Part shown: positions 23,401 through 33,382 of the stretch, piece after piece
Position numbering within the stretch: position 1 is the stretch's first letter
Layout of the letters: the number at the start of each line of letters is the position of its first letter
NCBI GenBank assembly: GCA_050084985.1
Contig: JBITNC010000001.1
Location: 170,438,001-170,502,000 of the forward strand
From: Nageia nagi
Taxonomy: Eukaryota; Pinophyta
Direction of reading: 5' to 3'
Length of the DNA stretch: 64,000 nt
Program-made: the position numbers and the translations under genes
Notes under the pieces: generated by a model
What the model saw: the letters and a program-made list of their open reading frames with translations, nothing else
What the model was told of the DNA's origin: nothing
Database searches by the model: none

Positions 23401-25505
23401 CACCACGCATTGAAACAGGTCACCACCTCTCCAGAGATCAGCTTACATGCAAGTTATGTAACCTTGAAGTGGAATGAGAGGAACATTTCATTTTCACTTG
23501 CCCTGCATACTATGAGACACATGGTTGATATTACTGCCTATTCCAAGACACCTATACACTAAATCCCTAGATAAATTATGAAGACCAAAGGTGCATAGCC
23601 CTCTTTATCTAAGAATTATTTAATCTCAGAAAGTCATACTCAGTAGCAGATCCAAGAAGTATAATGACTTCAGACGTATCCCCTCCTTCCATCCCCAGGG
23701 ATCCATGAATAGGAAGCGCCTGGTTGAACACAAAGACACGACGAGATCAACCTGGACTCCAACTAAGACCATTAAAGGCTCGAATGATTATTAATCTTCA
23801 GTTTTCATCCTACAGGAGACACACCTCATGCTAGTTGAGAGTTTCCTATTTTATTTTGCTCATTTCTCTATTTATTCCTTTTTTCTAGAAGTTGCGCTAA
23901 GCACTCCAAATACTTTGTATCTATCCTACCATACAATCCCATTGACCTTTTTGGCCATCTATGGACATTAATATATTTCTATTTCTATTTTTATTTCTCT
24001 TCAATATGCTATCCACATTTGGTCTGCAAGGCTGCAATATTGGCTAGCAATGAACCACTTTTTAACTTCTTTTTGGAAACATCTATCTGTTTCACTTGTA
24101 AAGCACAAAGATCGAACATTAATCGTCATACCCTGCAAGCAAACATAAAAAATGGAAGGCTTAAATACGCCAACATATGGTGCAGTCCTACAAGACTAAA
24201 CAAATGATATTATTAATTTTTATTTGGAGCTGCCGTTAAGAACACTCATCAAAGGGATTGGTCAGCCCTAACATCCATTCAAGGTTTTACACAAGATTTT
24301 CACAAGAAAAATAAATCTTAACATGAAAAACAAACAGAACTGACAAGTTATACCTTCGTTTTACCGTCTGTCTGGTTGAATAGTGCTGACTAGTCATAGA
24401 TCTCCACAATGATAGCTTTAGAATGCTTTGAGGAAGATTTGTGCAGAGCTTTGGTGCTATGGCAATAAGCTGGCTGTGTGGTGTAACATTACTTTTTCTT
24501 CCGGATGGAAATGGAAGAGTGCAAGGTCTATTTTCTAGACCCATAAGGCCATGCTGACTGGGAAGCCAATTGGCAGTCAGTGGCCCAATTTTAGGGTTTG
24601 TGGATGAGGAGTAGTGCTAAGGCTTACTGGAGGAGTGGCAAGGTTGATTGGGCTAACAAGGAGAGAAGTTGGTGAGTCAACAAGCACCATGATATGTAAC
24701 GAAGACAGGATGAAATGGTAGCTGGTAAAGATATGTGGGTAATGATTAAGAGGTTGACAACCTCAAATTCTGTGTCAGGGAAAATGTACTTCGGTTTTGA
24801 AAACAGCCATGCATTTTTGAAATGACTAGGCATTTTTACCCCAAGTCAAAAAAATGTTAAGGGTTGATCAAGCATGAGTGAGATGAACTAAGACTTTGGG
24901 TGACAATAGACAATAAAGGGTGAGGATTTGGGTGTCTACACTATCATTTGACTAACACAGCTTAAGTAGCATGACATTCAACTAAAAATATGATGAACGC
25001 ATGAAAGGCATTCCTTGACTATAGTTAACACTCAATGAAGATGTAAACATGTCATCAAGCAAAGAAAAACCAAGCAGAAACAAGAAACATAGTATTAGCT
25101 ATTTGGTGTCTTCTAGGTGACCCGAAAAAACTGGGAATAGAATTATGTGTAGCAAGGAGGATCTTATCACTGTGTCTTCAAGTCAGGGCATTATGATAAT
25201 TTTGGGAACAAGAACAAGCTTCTAGTGGACTCCACTGATAACAGAGGTTAATTAGTTTTGACTTGTCACTGAACCATAATTGATAGCATATAAGATCTGG
25301 TTCTGTTAGATCGATTTCGGTTACTTGATTGGGTTTCAAAGGTACAGATTAAGCTAAATGAATATGAAGATTGAAATTTATGATAGATGGCTTAGATCCA
25401 AATGTGACCTTGTCTTATTTTTCTCGAAGACCAAAATTTTTGTTAATACTTCTGTGTTGGAATTGGCAGGGATCATACTTTGGCTTCAGAGGCTCTACAT
25501 TTTAG
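20453..25505 (+). CDS. MIF/D-dopachrome tautomerase-like protein (3 exons)
   Basis: Small trimeric tautomerase-fold protein of the macrophage migration inhibitory factor family; plant members are called MDL. Exon 1 is 20453-20563 (37 codons), exon 2 20664-20864 (67 codons) and exon 3 25470-25505 (11 codons plus TAG), giving 115 residues, the usual plant length. All introns are phase 0 with GT...AG: donors GTACATG and GTAGGC, acceptors TTTCAG and TTGGCAG. Pro2, the catalytic N-terminal proline after Met removal, is present (MPTLNLSTNV), as are GKPES/YVMV, VPMSFGGSEEPAAYGELVSI and RFYIKFYDC. The C-terminus is GSYFGFRGSTF where plant relatives have FFGWNGSTF, so the conserved Trp-Asn is Phe-Arg. 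No peroxisomal SKL-type tail. Exons 1 and 2 are certain; exon 3 is inferred from phase, splice site and family ending. Tautomerase activity is not assured, since plant MDLs are often weak. Confidence 0.88.
20865..25469 (+). other. Intron 2 of the MIF-like gene (4,605 bp)
   Basis: Starts GTAGGCTATG and ends AATTGGCAG. It holds a sense-oriented LINE 3' fragment at about 22985-23995. Open frames on either strand (for example - strand 21159-21425, + strand 22677-23036) have no recognised domain and are probably chance or decayed repeat. The remaining intron shows nothing identifiable. Confidence 0.75.
22985..23995 (+). mobile_element. LINE 3' fragment inside MIF intron 2
   Basis: The end of a non-LTR retrotransposon ORF2. 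23021-23250 reads DADIGRHPYLALQSSIQLAN, then LNKVTRDEIDLAYQ, typical of the region downstream of RT. At about 23436-23527 a zinc-finger-like motif reads DQLTCKLCNLEVE, then EEHFIFTCPAYYETHG (CX2C...H...C), the usual LINE ORF2 C-terminus, broken by one TGA. Then DQRCIALFI at about 23588. The 3' end is a TATTTCTATTTCTATTTTT tract near 23970-23998, not poly-A. 5' truncated, so inactive. Confidence 0.7.
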
Positions 25506-26770
25506 GTGTGGAACTTATATTGTTATTTTCATGTTCTATTCGACAATTTAAAGAACAATATGTCTTCCCGATTGTTTATCACTGTACTAGCAGATAGTTT
25601 GTCATTTCAGATGTCAGCAGAATTGATCTTCTATTAGTATTGTCTCTTACAAAGACTAATTTGTGCAGGTGGTAGGGGGTGCTGTTACAAAGATTTCTTA
25701 TAATCATCTAGTGGTCGTGCAGTAAGGCTAATGTGGACGGTATATGAAAAGCATTCAGGAGTTTTATAATATTTGTAGTTGCATGTTCTTGGCTGAGGAA
25801 CAACATATTTTGCCACCCATCTGAATCCTGCTAAACAGTTGTATTTACTTTGTCGTTGCAGCACTCTTTCTTTATAATTACCAAATACAATAAAATATGG
25901 TTAAGAAATTTGCTTTTGGAATTAGAAAGCTCTCTCAGCCTGCATAGAGGTTCAATTCGTAGGAATTTATACGATGAATATGTTATCATTGTTTAGTATA
26001 GCTAAAAAGCTAAATAAAATAATATAAATCCATTAATGAAAAGCATTTAGGAATTTTATAACATTTGTAGTTGCATATTCTTGGCTGAGTAACAGCCTAT
26101 TTTAATTTTTGCCACTTCTCCGAACTATATAAAACAGTTTTATTTACCATATGTCATTTTAATTGCATACTCCTTATAATAACAACAAACAATGGAATTT
26201 GTTTCTCAGAAATTTGGTTTGAATTCAGAAAGCTCTCTGAGAATCATGTTATTATTGTGTGTTCTAACTGAAAAGCTTAAATAAAATAATAGAATACCAT
26301 TTCATTTTCACCTTGTGCAGAAGACAAAGGAGCCAGCTTTCACATCTTGCACTGCATATCTGCAAAGAATGTTCGGGAAACATGATTATGCATTAACATT
26401 TTTATTATCTTTTATGATTAACTCCCTATTTTCTATGATTCCATGTATAACAAGAATTGTTACTCCTCCCAATTCTTTGCTTTTCTGTGGCAGCACATAG
26501 TAAATGGGGCATAAAAATTGTCTTCTTCAGACCAAATTAAAAGAGCAGATACCTCTCTCTTTCGTTATCCAGAAATTTTTGCATTTACTTTTGGAGATTA
26601 TTTGGAAGTACAATGTTGGAAGCTGAGTTACTGTTGTTTTGGGCTTGCCCTGTAGAGTTACTGTTGTTTTGTGTCTGCCTTGTAACAGCTTTGATAAATC
26701 AGCGTCAGCTATCTTGTATTTGATTGGTTGGTAATATGAATGTAGTGATAATTGTTGAATAAATTATTTC
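25506..26770 (+). other. 3' flank of the MIF-like gene
   Basis: Holds the 3' UTR. AATAAA-type signals occur at about 25888, 26005, 26279 and 26757. 26600-26770 (TTACTGTTGTTTTG repeated, then GAATAAATTATTT) looks like a genuine transcript end. Acceptor-like TTGTGCAGG at 25662-25670 and CCTTGTGCAG before 26315 would allow 3' UTR introns, but this cannot be decided here. Confidence 0.4.
25744..26290 (+). repeat. Tandem duplication downstream of the MIF-like gene
   Basis: A segment starting GAAAAGCATTCAGGAGTTTT at about 25745 recurs at about 26037 as GAAAAGCATTTAGGAATTTT. It continues through GTAGTTGCAT...TTCTTGGCTGAG, GAAAGCTCTCT and AAATAAAATAAT. The two units are about 290 bp apart and diverged by substitutions and small indels. 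Confidence 0.8.
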
Positions 26771-27226
26771 CTTATTTGCCCTAAACTCATGCACATCTTG
26801 TCTGCCTTCTTGAGTGGTTGGCATCGTGGAATATATTGGATAATCTGACATGTGTGAATCGTGGACTGCTATTTTAGATTTTTAAGGTTCCACAAGGCCT
26901 CAGAAATAGGGGAATGTGTTACCATGAACGAGGAATGAAGAAGGTCATTTTTGGGGAACACTAGTAAAATATCTTGTAATTTTTAGATTTTTAAAATTTC
27001 ATTGTTTCAAATTTATAATTATTATCAATTCAATCATGTACACAAAACTAGAAACTGAAATTAGAAATCAAGTATGAATCAGAATATCAAAATGAGCCAT
27101 AATCAATTATCACAAGACATAATGTTAGAATGTCATGAAGTTTGAATCAATCTAGTACATAATGATAGATGCAAATATCAAATTAGAGATACTCAAATAT
27201 AGTAATATTGAAATCATAGCAGTAAA

Positions 27227-27504
27227 TGCTAAGAGTATGAAGTTCACTTAGGAGTATTATTTCCTAGGTCTTATTTCTAGCTAGTTTGTTTTGGTGATAA
27301 CCATTTCTTGGTCACTTTGTGGATTTTCCCGTTCACGCATGGTTGGCATGCTTTTATACACTAGCTTGTATTTGCCCTATATATTTGGGCTCCATTCTCA
27401 TTTCAGATTGATTGTTCTCGAGGATTCTAGCTTATCTCCTTGTTTTTGAGGTGCTCTTACATTTTCCTTTATGGGTTTGATTTGCTTTCCTGCGAATCTT
27501 CACA
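27227..27504 (+). repeat. Copia-3 5' LTR
   Basis: 278 bp, starts TGCTAAGAGTATGAAG (TGTTAGAGTATTAAG in the 3' copy) and ends GCGAATCTTCACA. Confidence 0.9.
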
Positions 27505-27515
27505 TGGTACTAGAG
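27505..27515 (+). other. Primer-binding site, initiator tRNA-Met type (Copia-3)
   Basis: TGGTACTAGAG directly after the 5' LTR, two transposed bases from TGGTATCAGAG. Confidence 0.75.
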
Positions 27516-28874
27516 TTGGTTGGATTTTTTTGAAGCATCTAAAAGTTCATTGAAGCCTTTTCAGATATGATTTTGTTGGGTTGTGCAATTTCTCTGGTTG
27601 CACTCCCTCTCTACCCAGTATGTGGAGATCATGATGCCCCTCGACATATTTTACTGCTTGTGAGCCCTCAACTTCTGCGTCACCTACGAGCATTACTGCG
27701 TAGAGCCTCTGTGGATCAACATGTGATCATTTTGGTGGGTTTTCACCACTCAACCTCGTATCTTGTTGCATGATCTCATTTCTAACTGAGATCATGGTCT
27801 TGTGTTCATGTCTCCTTGCCTTAGTTACGAGACATCTGCAATTTGAGGCTTCCCCTACCATAAACTCGCATCTTGTAGCATCTTATTTTCTCCCAACGAC
27901 GGATCTTTTGTTCTTCAACGGATCTAAACGCCCCCAGCTTGGAACTACTACTTGGCCTCGAGATAGTTTTTCTCCCCTTATTTTTTGCATACCAAGCGCG
28001 TTTGCCCAACTTGCTTGAGACCCTCTGGAGGACTACTCAACTTGTGTGGCTTCTTGTCTACACACGACAACCTGATCCTGCAACCACTTTTTTGCTCCAC
28101 TCATGATCTCCATCCTCACAGTTTGCGTTTTTGCATGGTGTGTCTGTTTGGAGGGTGCTTCTCTAATATTGTAGTTTACTGAAGAGACATTGTAGGCGCA
28201 TCCATTCCAAGGTCACTTGCTTCACCCATCTCGTTGCTGATTGTGTTGTGGCCCTAATTCAAAACCAATTTGTGGTGTTCTCTGATTTACACGACCCTCC
28301 TCCATGAGCTCTCCCAGTTTAGTGTCAAGCAACCAAGTGTTGAGGACAAAGGGAAAGGTAAATTGATCTAGCTAGACTCCTGCTGGGCACCATGCATTTG
28401 GCTCCCTTCGAGCTCTCCACAGACGTATACAAAGCCTTGTCATCTTCTAGCTGGCCATCGACCTCCCAAAGTCATCATTTATAGGTTTAAAAATTATTAT
28501 TTTTTGCCTTTCTATAGTTCTCTTAAAATTAAAAAAATAAATGTTTTTCTAATTTTTAAATTGGATAAATACTATAATTTGTTAATAGTTTTTGGGAGGC
28601 TATTTATTTAATTTTGGAGGTATTTGGATTTAATTCCATAACTTAGGCAAACGGACTCGAATTGGAGTGTCATTTTTTGCATTGGAAAGGTGATGATGAG
28701 ATCTTTCAAACTGTTTGCATTGTAAGCTTTGACGACAAGTTTTTTTTTCTTTTTTGGAGGGGGAGGGGGGTACTTTGAAGTTGAATAAAATTTGAATGGG
28801 GTCTTCTTGGCATCAAGTGCGGATTTTTGCACCTCCCTTATTGCTTGGTTCCTTGGTTTGCTTGGTGTTTTGAG
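27516..28874 (+). other. Copia-3 leader (1.36 kb)
   Basis: Longer than most copia leaders and visibly richer in C than its surroundings from about 27560 to 28470. Open frames of 60-82 codons occur on both strands without recognised domains. A T/G-rich tract (TTTTTTTTCTTTTTTGGAGG) lies at about 28740. Confidence 0.55.
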
Positions 28875-29740
28875 ATGGATCATTCTCCATTTAAAATTGA
28901 ACCTTTCATATCTCATAATTACCACACTTGGAAACCACATATTTTGATAGTATTAGCACAAAGAGGACCAAACACATTCATTAAGGAGTAAAAATTCAAA
29001 TTCAAATCAGACTATGAAACTTGGTCATTCACAAAAGCAACTGGTGAGGCATTTTGGGCTAATAAAATCAAATGTTAGTGAGAGCTTATGGTTTCATCTT
29101 GATAGTATAACCACACCACATGAGGCATGAGATAAATTAGAATCTTTGCTTGGTAAAGTTGACATAATGAGGGCTATGCAAATTGATGCTCAACTTACTG
29201 CATTCTTTCTTGATGACTATCCCACTATGATTGATTATCTCATTAAATTTAAGGAGTTGTACACAATTGTTGGGTAATGACAAAAAGAAGAAAGAGGAAG
29301 AATGCATTTATCTAATTTTATCAAAATTGACAAGCCCATTCCATGTATTTACTTCTACATTCTTCTCTACAATGGATGCTATGGGTGATAAATTCACAAT
29401 GCTTAAGTTAGAAGAATTTTGTGAACGTATTACAAGGGAAGAGATTAACATTTCAACTCTTGAGGCATCTTCATTTTCATCTAAGGTATTAACATCTAAA
29501 GGCAAAGGCAAGCCCAAGCCTAAGTCTAAGTCCACTACACCACAGATAGATCCAAAAGCCCATGATTCCAAATCCAATCAAGACAAAGAGAAGTAGATAT
29601 TCTTATTGTGGGAAGTTTGATCATGTCATTGAAAAATGTTACAAAAAGATAAAAGATGATAAAAAGAAGCAAAATTATGAAACTTCTCATGTATCAAGCA
29701 AGGCTTTGAATGCTTGAGGGAAGGGACATTCTGTTTCAAA
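28875..29740 (+). pseudogene. Copia-3 gag (broken)
   Basis: ATG at 28875 opens MDHSPFKIEPFISHNYHTW, the start of a UBN2-type Gag. Stops follow soon (KE*KFKFKSDYETW), with a Trp-to-stop in HEA*DKLESLLGKVD near 29130. A frameshift near 29270 leads into a 29231-29596 frame. The zinc knuckle at about 29600-29640 reads YSYCGKFDHVIEKC: the first Cys is Tyr, the rest of CX2CX4HX4C is kept. Confidence 0.8.
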
Positions 29741-31320
29741 GAGTTGGGTTATGGATTCAAGTGCCTCTCATCACATGACTCCATCTAGAGAGTCTTTTCC
29801 ATCTCTTTGTTCTACTTCTACTTCTAGTATATAGGTTGTGATTCCTCTCACATTTCTGTAAAGGGGAAAGGGAACATCTGTTGAAGGTGTTGCATCCTTG
29901 ATATGCTTTTGGTTCCTGATCTCTCTATCAACCTTCTTTTTGTGTATCAGATTTGTAATACTAGTGGTGGGAGGACTATATTATTTACACCTGATGATTT
30001 TGAAATTCGTAGTTTGTTGGAACCATAATCACTTCTTACATGAGGTGATGTTGACCATTCCTTGAGGCTCTATCAATTTGAGGGATTTGATGATATTGAT
30101 TCAGGTACTGGGTTGGTTGCTCATGCAAATTTTGTGAGTAGACTTTGGCATGATAGGTTTAGACACCTCAACTATAGATATTTGCAGCAATTGCATTCTC
30201 ATGATATGGTCATTGGCTTGCCTAAGGTGTCTTGTTTTAATGGTGTTTGCCTTGGTTGTGCCTTAGTAAGCAGCATCAAGACCTTTTTTTCAAAAAAAAA
30301 AGCTCATCGTGCATCTTCTCTTTTAGAGTAAATACATAGTGACTTGATGATCTTTCTACACCCATCCTTCATAGGAACTCGGTATGCATTAACTTTCATT
30401 GATGATTTCTTGAGATGTACTTGGGTATATTTTCTCAAGTACAAGAGTGATGTCTTTTCTCACTTCAAAGTCTTCAAGGCTTTGGTTGATAATCAATCTT
30501 TTAGCTGCATCGAGAAGCTTTGCACAGATAATGGGGGGGAGTACTTCAGCATAAAGTTTTCAGAATTCCTTGAGAAGCATGGAATAAATCATCAACATTT
30601 TGTCCCTCGCACTCCACAGTAGAATGGAGTTGTAGAAAGAAAGAATAGAACACTGAAGGAGATGGCTAGTTGTATGATGCATTCAAGATACTTGCCTCCT
30701 ATTTTCTAGGTTGAGGAAGTCATTTGTACAAACTACATCCAGAATCGCACTCCTCGTTGGGCACTTGATCATATGACTCTTGAAGAGACTTAGAGTGGAA
30801 CGAAGCCAAATGTGTCATGCTTCATAGTGTTTGGTAGTCATGATTGGGCATTCATTCCAAAGACAAAGTGTTAGGCCTTGGATAAAAAGAGCAAGCCTCT
30901 CATCTTTGTTGACTATAGTGAGGATATGAAGGCGTATTGACCGATTGATCTTGATACCCATAATCTCTTTTTCCACACTCATGTTTAGTTTAATGAGCAC
31001 CTTTCTGATTCTCTCTTTTCATCTCCTTCCTTGGTTTTACCTGACTCCCGTGACATATCTTCTGAGAACTTTCATGAGGAGGATATTCATGAGGTTGTTG
31101 CTTCCACAATATCTATTGATCCTCCTACACCTCCACCACTTGCAGTTGTTGCTAATCCTCCTGTTGATGTTGCATCTTCTTCCACTACTAGTAGTCACAT
31201 GCCCAAATGGGCTCGCTCTACACATGAGGATGCAACATCTTTTATCTAGGATCTCTCTCCTTATCATCATTCCATCGGTTCCAGTCTAGTTGGTCAAGCA
31301 CATTCAAGTGATCCATAGAC
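29741..31320 (+). pseudogene. Copia-3 protease and integrase (broken)
   Basis: Protease active site at about 29743-29780 reads WVMDSSASHHMT where the family has DSGAS, a G-to-A change that disables it. Integrase begins near 30100: LWHDRFRHLNYRYLQQL and C...CLGC form the HHCC finger. IHSDLM follows a stop at 30329, FIDDF is present, [10 protein letters not shown] supplies the second D and NGVVERKNRT the E after a stop in PQ*NG. All three catalytic acids are kept, but at least six stops intervene, two at Trp positions (F*VEE, ET*SGTKP). Confidence 0.82.
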
Positions 31321-32830
31321 TTTTTCAGAGGCTCATGGTATATTGAAGTGGGATGATGCCATGGCAGCTGAGTATTCTTCTTTGTTGAAGAATAATACTT
31401 GGGAGCTTGTTTCTCTTCCTCATGGTTGGAAGTTGGTTTGGTGTAAATAGGTGTATCGAATCAAGTATGTCATTGATGGTTCTATTGATAAGTATAAAGA
31501 TCATTTTTTGCTAAGGGGTTCTCACAGGTTGAAGGGATTGATTGCTCTGAGACCTTTACCCCTGTGGCCAAGATAGATTCAATTTGCCTTGTACTTGCTT
31601 TGCTGCTTCTTAAGGATGGTTAGTATTTCAGATGGATGTGAAGAGCACCTTTTTGCATGATGATTTGCATGAGGAGATCTATATGGAGCAGTCAGTTGGT
31701 TTTATCTAGGATTCTTCACTTGTTTATAGGCTTAGGAAATCTCTCTATGGCCTCAAACAAGCTCCTCGAACATGATATAAGAAGATGGACTCTTTCCTTC
31801 TCTCCATTCATTTTGTATGATGTTCTTATGATTCTACAGTCTATATTTGGGTATATGGATCAAATACCACTATTTTGGTGTTGTATGTTGATGATCTTCT
31901 TCTCATCAGCATCTCCCGCTCTCACATTCAGACAAGTTAGTAGGCTCTCTCTAAGAGATTTGAGATGGAAGACCTTGGACTTGCCCATTACTTTCTTGGT
32001 CTTCAGGTGACAAACAAATTCAGTGATTTCCATATTTTAGCAAAAATATGCCTTGAATCTTCTTCAACGGTTTATGATGGTGGATTGCAATCCTTCTCTG
32101 ACACCTTTTCAGAGTGGGGTAACTTTGACTTCCACTTGTACTTCACCATTGTTTGATGCTACTTTGTATCACCAGTTGGTTAGGGGTCTTCTATACCTCA
32201 CCCATACTCGATCAAATATTTCATATGTTGTTGGGTTTTTTTCTCGATTTGCATAGACCCCTCATGAGTCTCACTGGCATGTAGCCAAGAGGATTTTTCG
32301 ATATGTGAGGGGAACTACCCACTTCAGTGTACGTTACATGAGAGGTGATCCAATGTTTTGAGGATATACAAATTCTAATTGGGCTAGTTCTTATGATGAA
32401 TGTTGTTCCACTTCTGGATATGTATTTTATCTTGGTACTTCTCCCATTGCTTGGTCATGCAAGAAGTAGCAGGCTATTGCATTATCATCAACTAAGGTAA
32501 AGTATAGAGCAATTTTTTATGCAAGTTAGGAGGCACTTTGGTTTTAGCAGCTATTGGAGGAGTTTGGCTACCCTAGTCTTAGACCATAGTTCTTTGGTAC
32601 GACAACAAGAACGTGATTCACATTTCATGTAATCCTGTTGAGCATCGATGCACCAAACATATTGAGGTCCACATGCACTTCATCCATCAGCATATTCAAG
32701 ATCGTATTCTCAGCTTGGAGTACATCTCTACCAAGAAGTAGACCATAAACATCTTCACTAAATCCTTTGCATCAGCTCATTTTCTTGAGTTGCATGGCTT
32801 GCTTGGGGTGCAGGACATCTTCCTCTCCAT
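31321..32830 (+). pseudogene. Copia-3 reverse transcriptase and RNase H (broken)
   Basis: RT landmarks: WELVSLPHGWKLVWCK*VYR near 31400, QMDVKSTFLHDDLHEEIYME near 31625, SLYGLKQAPRT*YKKMDSF near 31740, LYVDDLLLIS near 31885, MEDLGLAHYFLGLQV near 31965. RNase H: RGLLYLTHTRSNISYVVGFF near 32180 and GTSPIAWSCKK near 32430. Trp codons became stops in CK*VYR and RT*YKK. Frameshifts at about 31510, 32010 and 32600. Confidence 0.85.
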
Positions 32831-32977
32831 CCTCCTACTATGAGATGGTTTTTTCTCCATGTGGTTTTTTCATCATCTTTCAGTAGTTTCTTTGCACATA
32901 TTATACATGAGTACTTGATCAGGCCTTGTTATCGGGAATCATTTCTATGGATGTGCCACTTTACCTCCTTGTTCACT

Positions 32978-32987
32978 AAAGGGGGGG
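32978..32987 (+). other. Polypurine tract (Copia-3)
   Basis: AAAGGGGGGG immediately before the 3' LTR. Confidence 0.9.
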
Positions 32988-33265
32988 TGTTAGAGTATTA
33001 AGTTCACTTAGGAGTATTATTTCCTAGGTCTTATTTTAAGCTAGTTTATTGTGGTGATAACCACTTCTTTGTCACTTTGTGGATTTTCTTGTTCACACAT
33101 GGTTGGCATGCTTTTGTACACTAGCTAGTATCTGCCCTATTTATTTGGGTCCCATTCTCATTTCAGATTGATCAGTTATGAGAATTCTAGCTTATCTCCT
33201 TGTTTTTGTTGTGCTCTTGCATTTTCCTTTACGGGTTTGATTTGCTTTCCTTGCGAATCTTCACA
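32988..33265 (+). repeat. Copia-3 3' LTR
   Basis: 278 bp, starts TGTTAGAGTATTAAG and ends GCGAATCTTCACA. About 9% diverged from the 5' copy. Confidence 0.92.
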
Positions 33266-33382
33266 TTAAAAGTAAAACTAAATACATAGACTAAAATTAG
33301 ACATGAATATGTCAAATAACAAAATGTCAAATAGCTCTATGGGCTCATGCATTAGTATATCTTAATTATAATCAATATCATC

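Larger units (their letters stand above)
27227..33265 (+). mobile_element. Copia-3: full-length, decayed Ty1/copia element
   Basis: 6,039 bp with two 278-bp LTRs that differ at roughly 9% of positions, so an old insertion. Order: LTR, primer site, long leader, gag, protease, integrase, RT-RNase H, polypurine tract, LTR. The flanks GTAAA (27222-27226) and TTAAA (33266-33270) are a probable 5-bp target duplication with one change. Many stops and frameshifts, including several at Trp codons. Confidence 0.92.

Noticed and set aside
30945-31289. Leu-rich 114-codon ORF
   Set aside because: Out-of-frame shadow of the Copia-3 integrase-RT linker.
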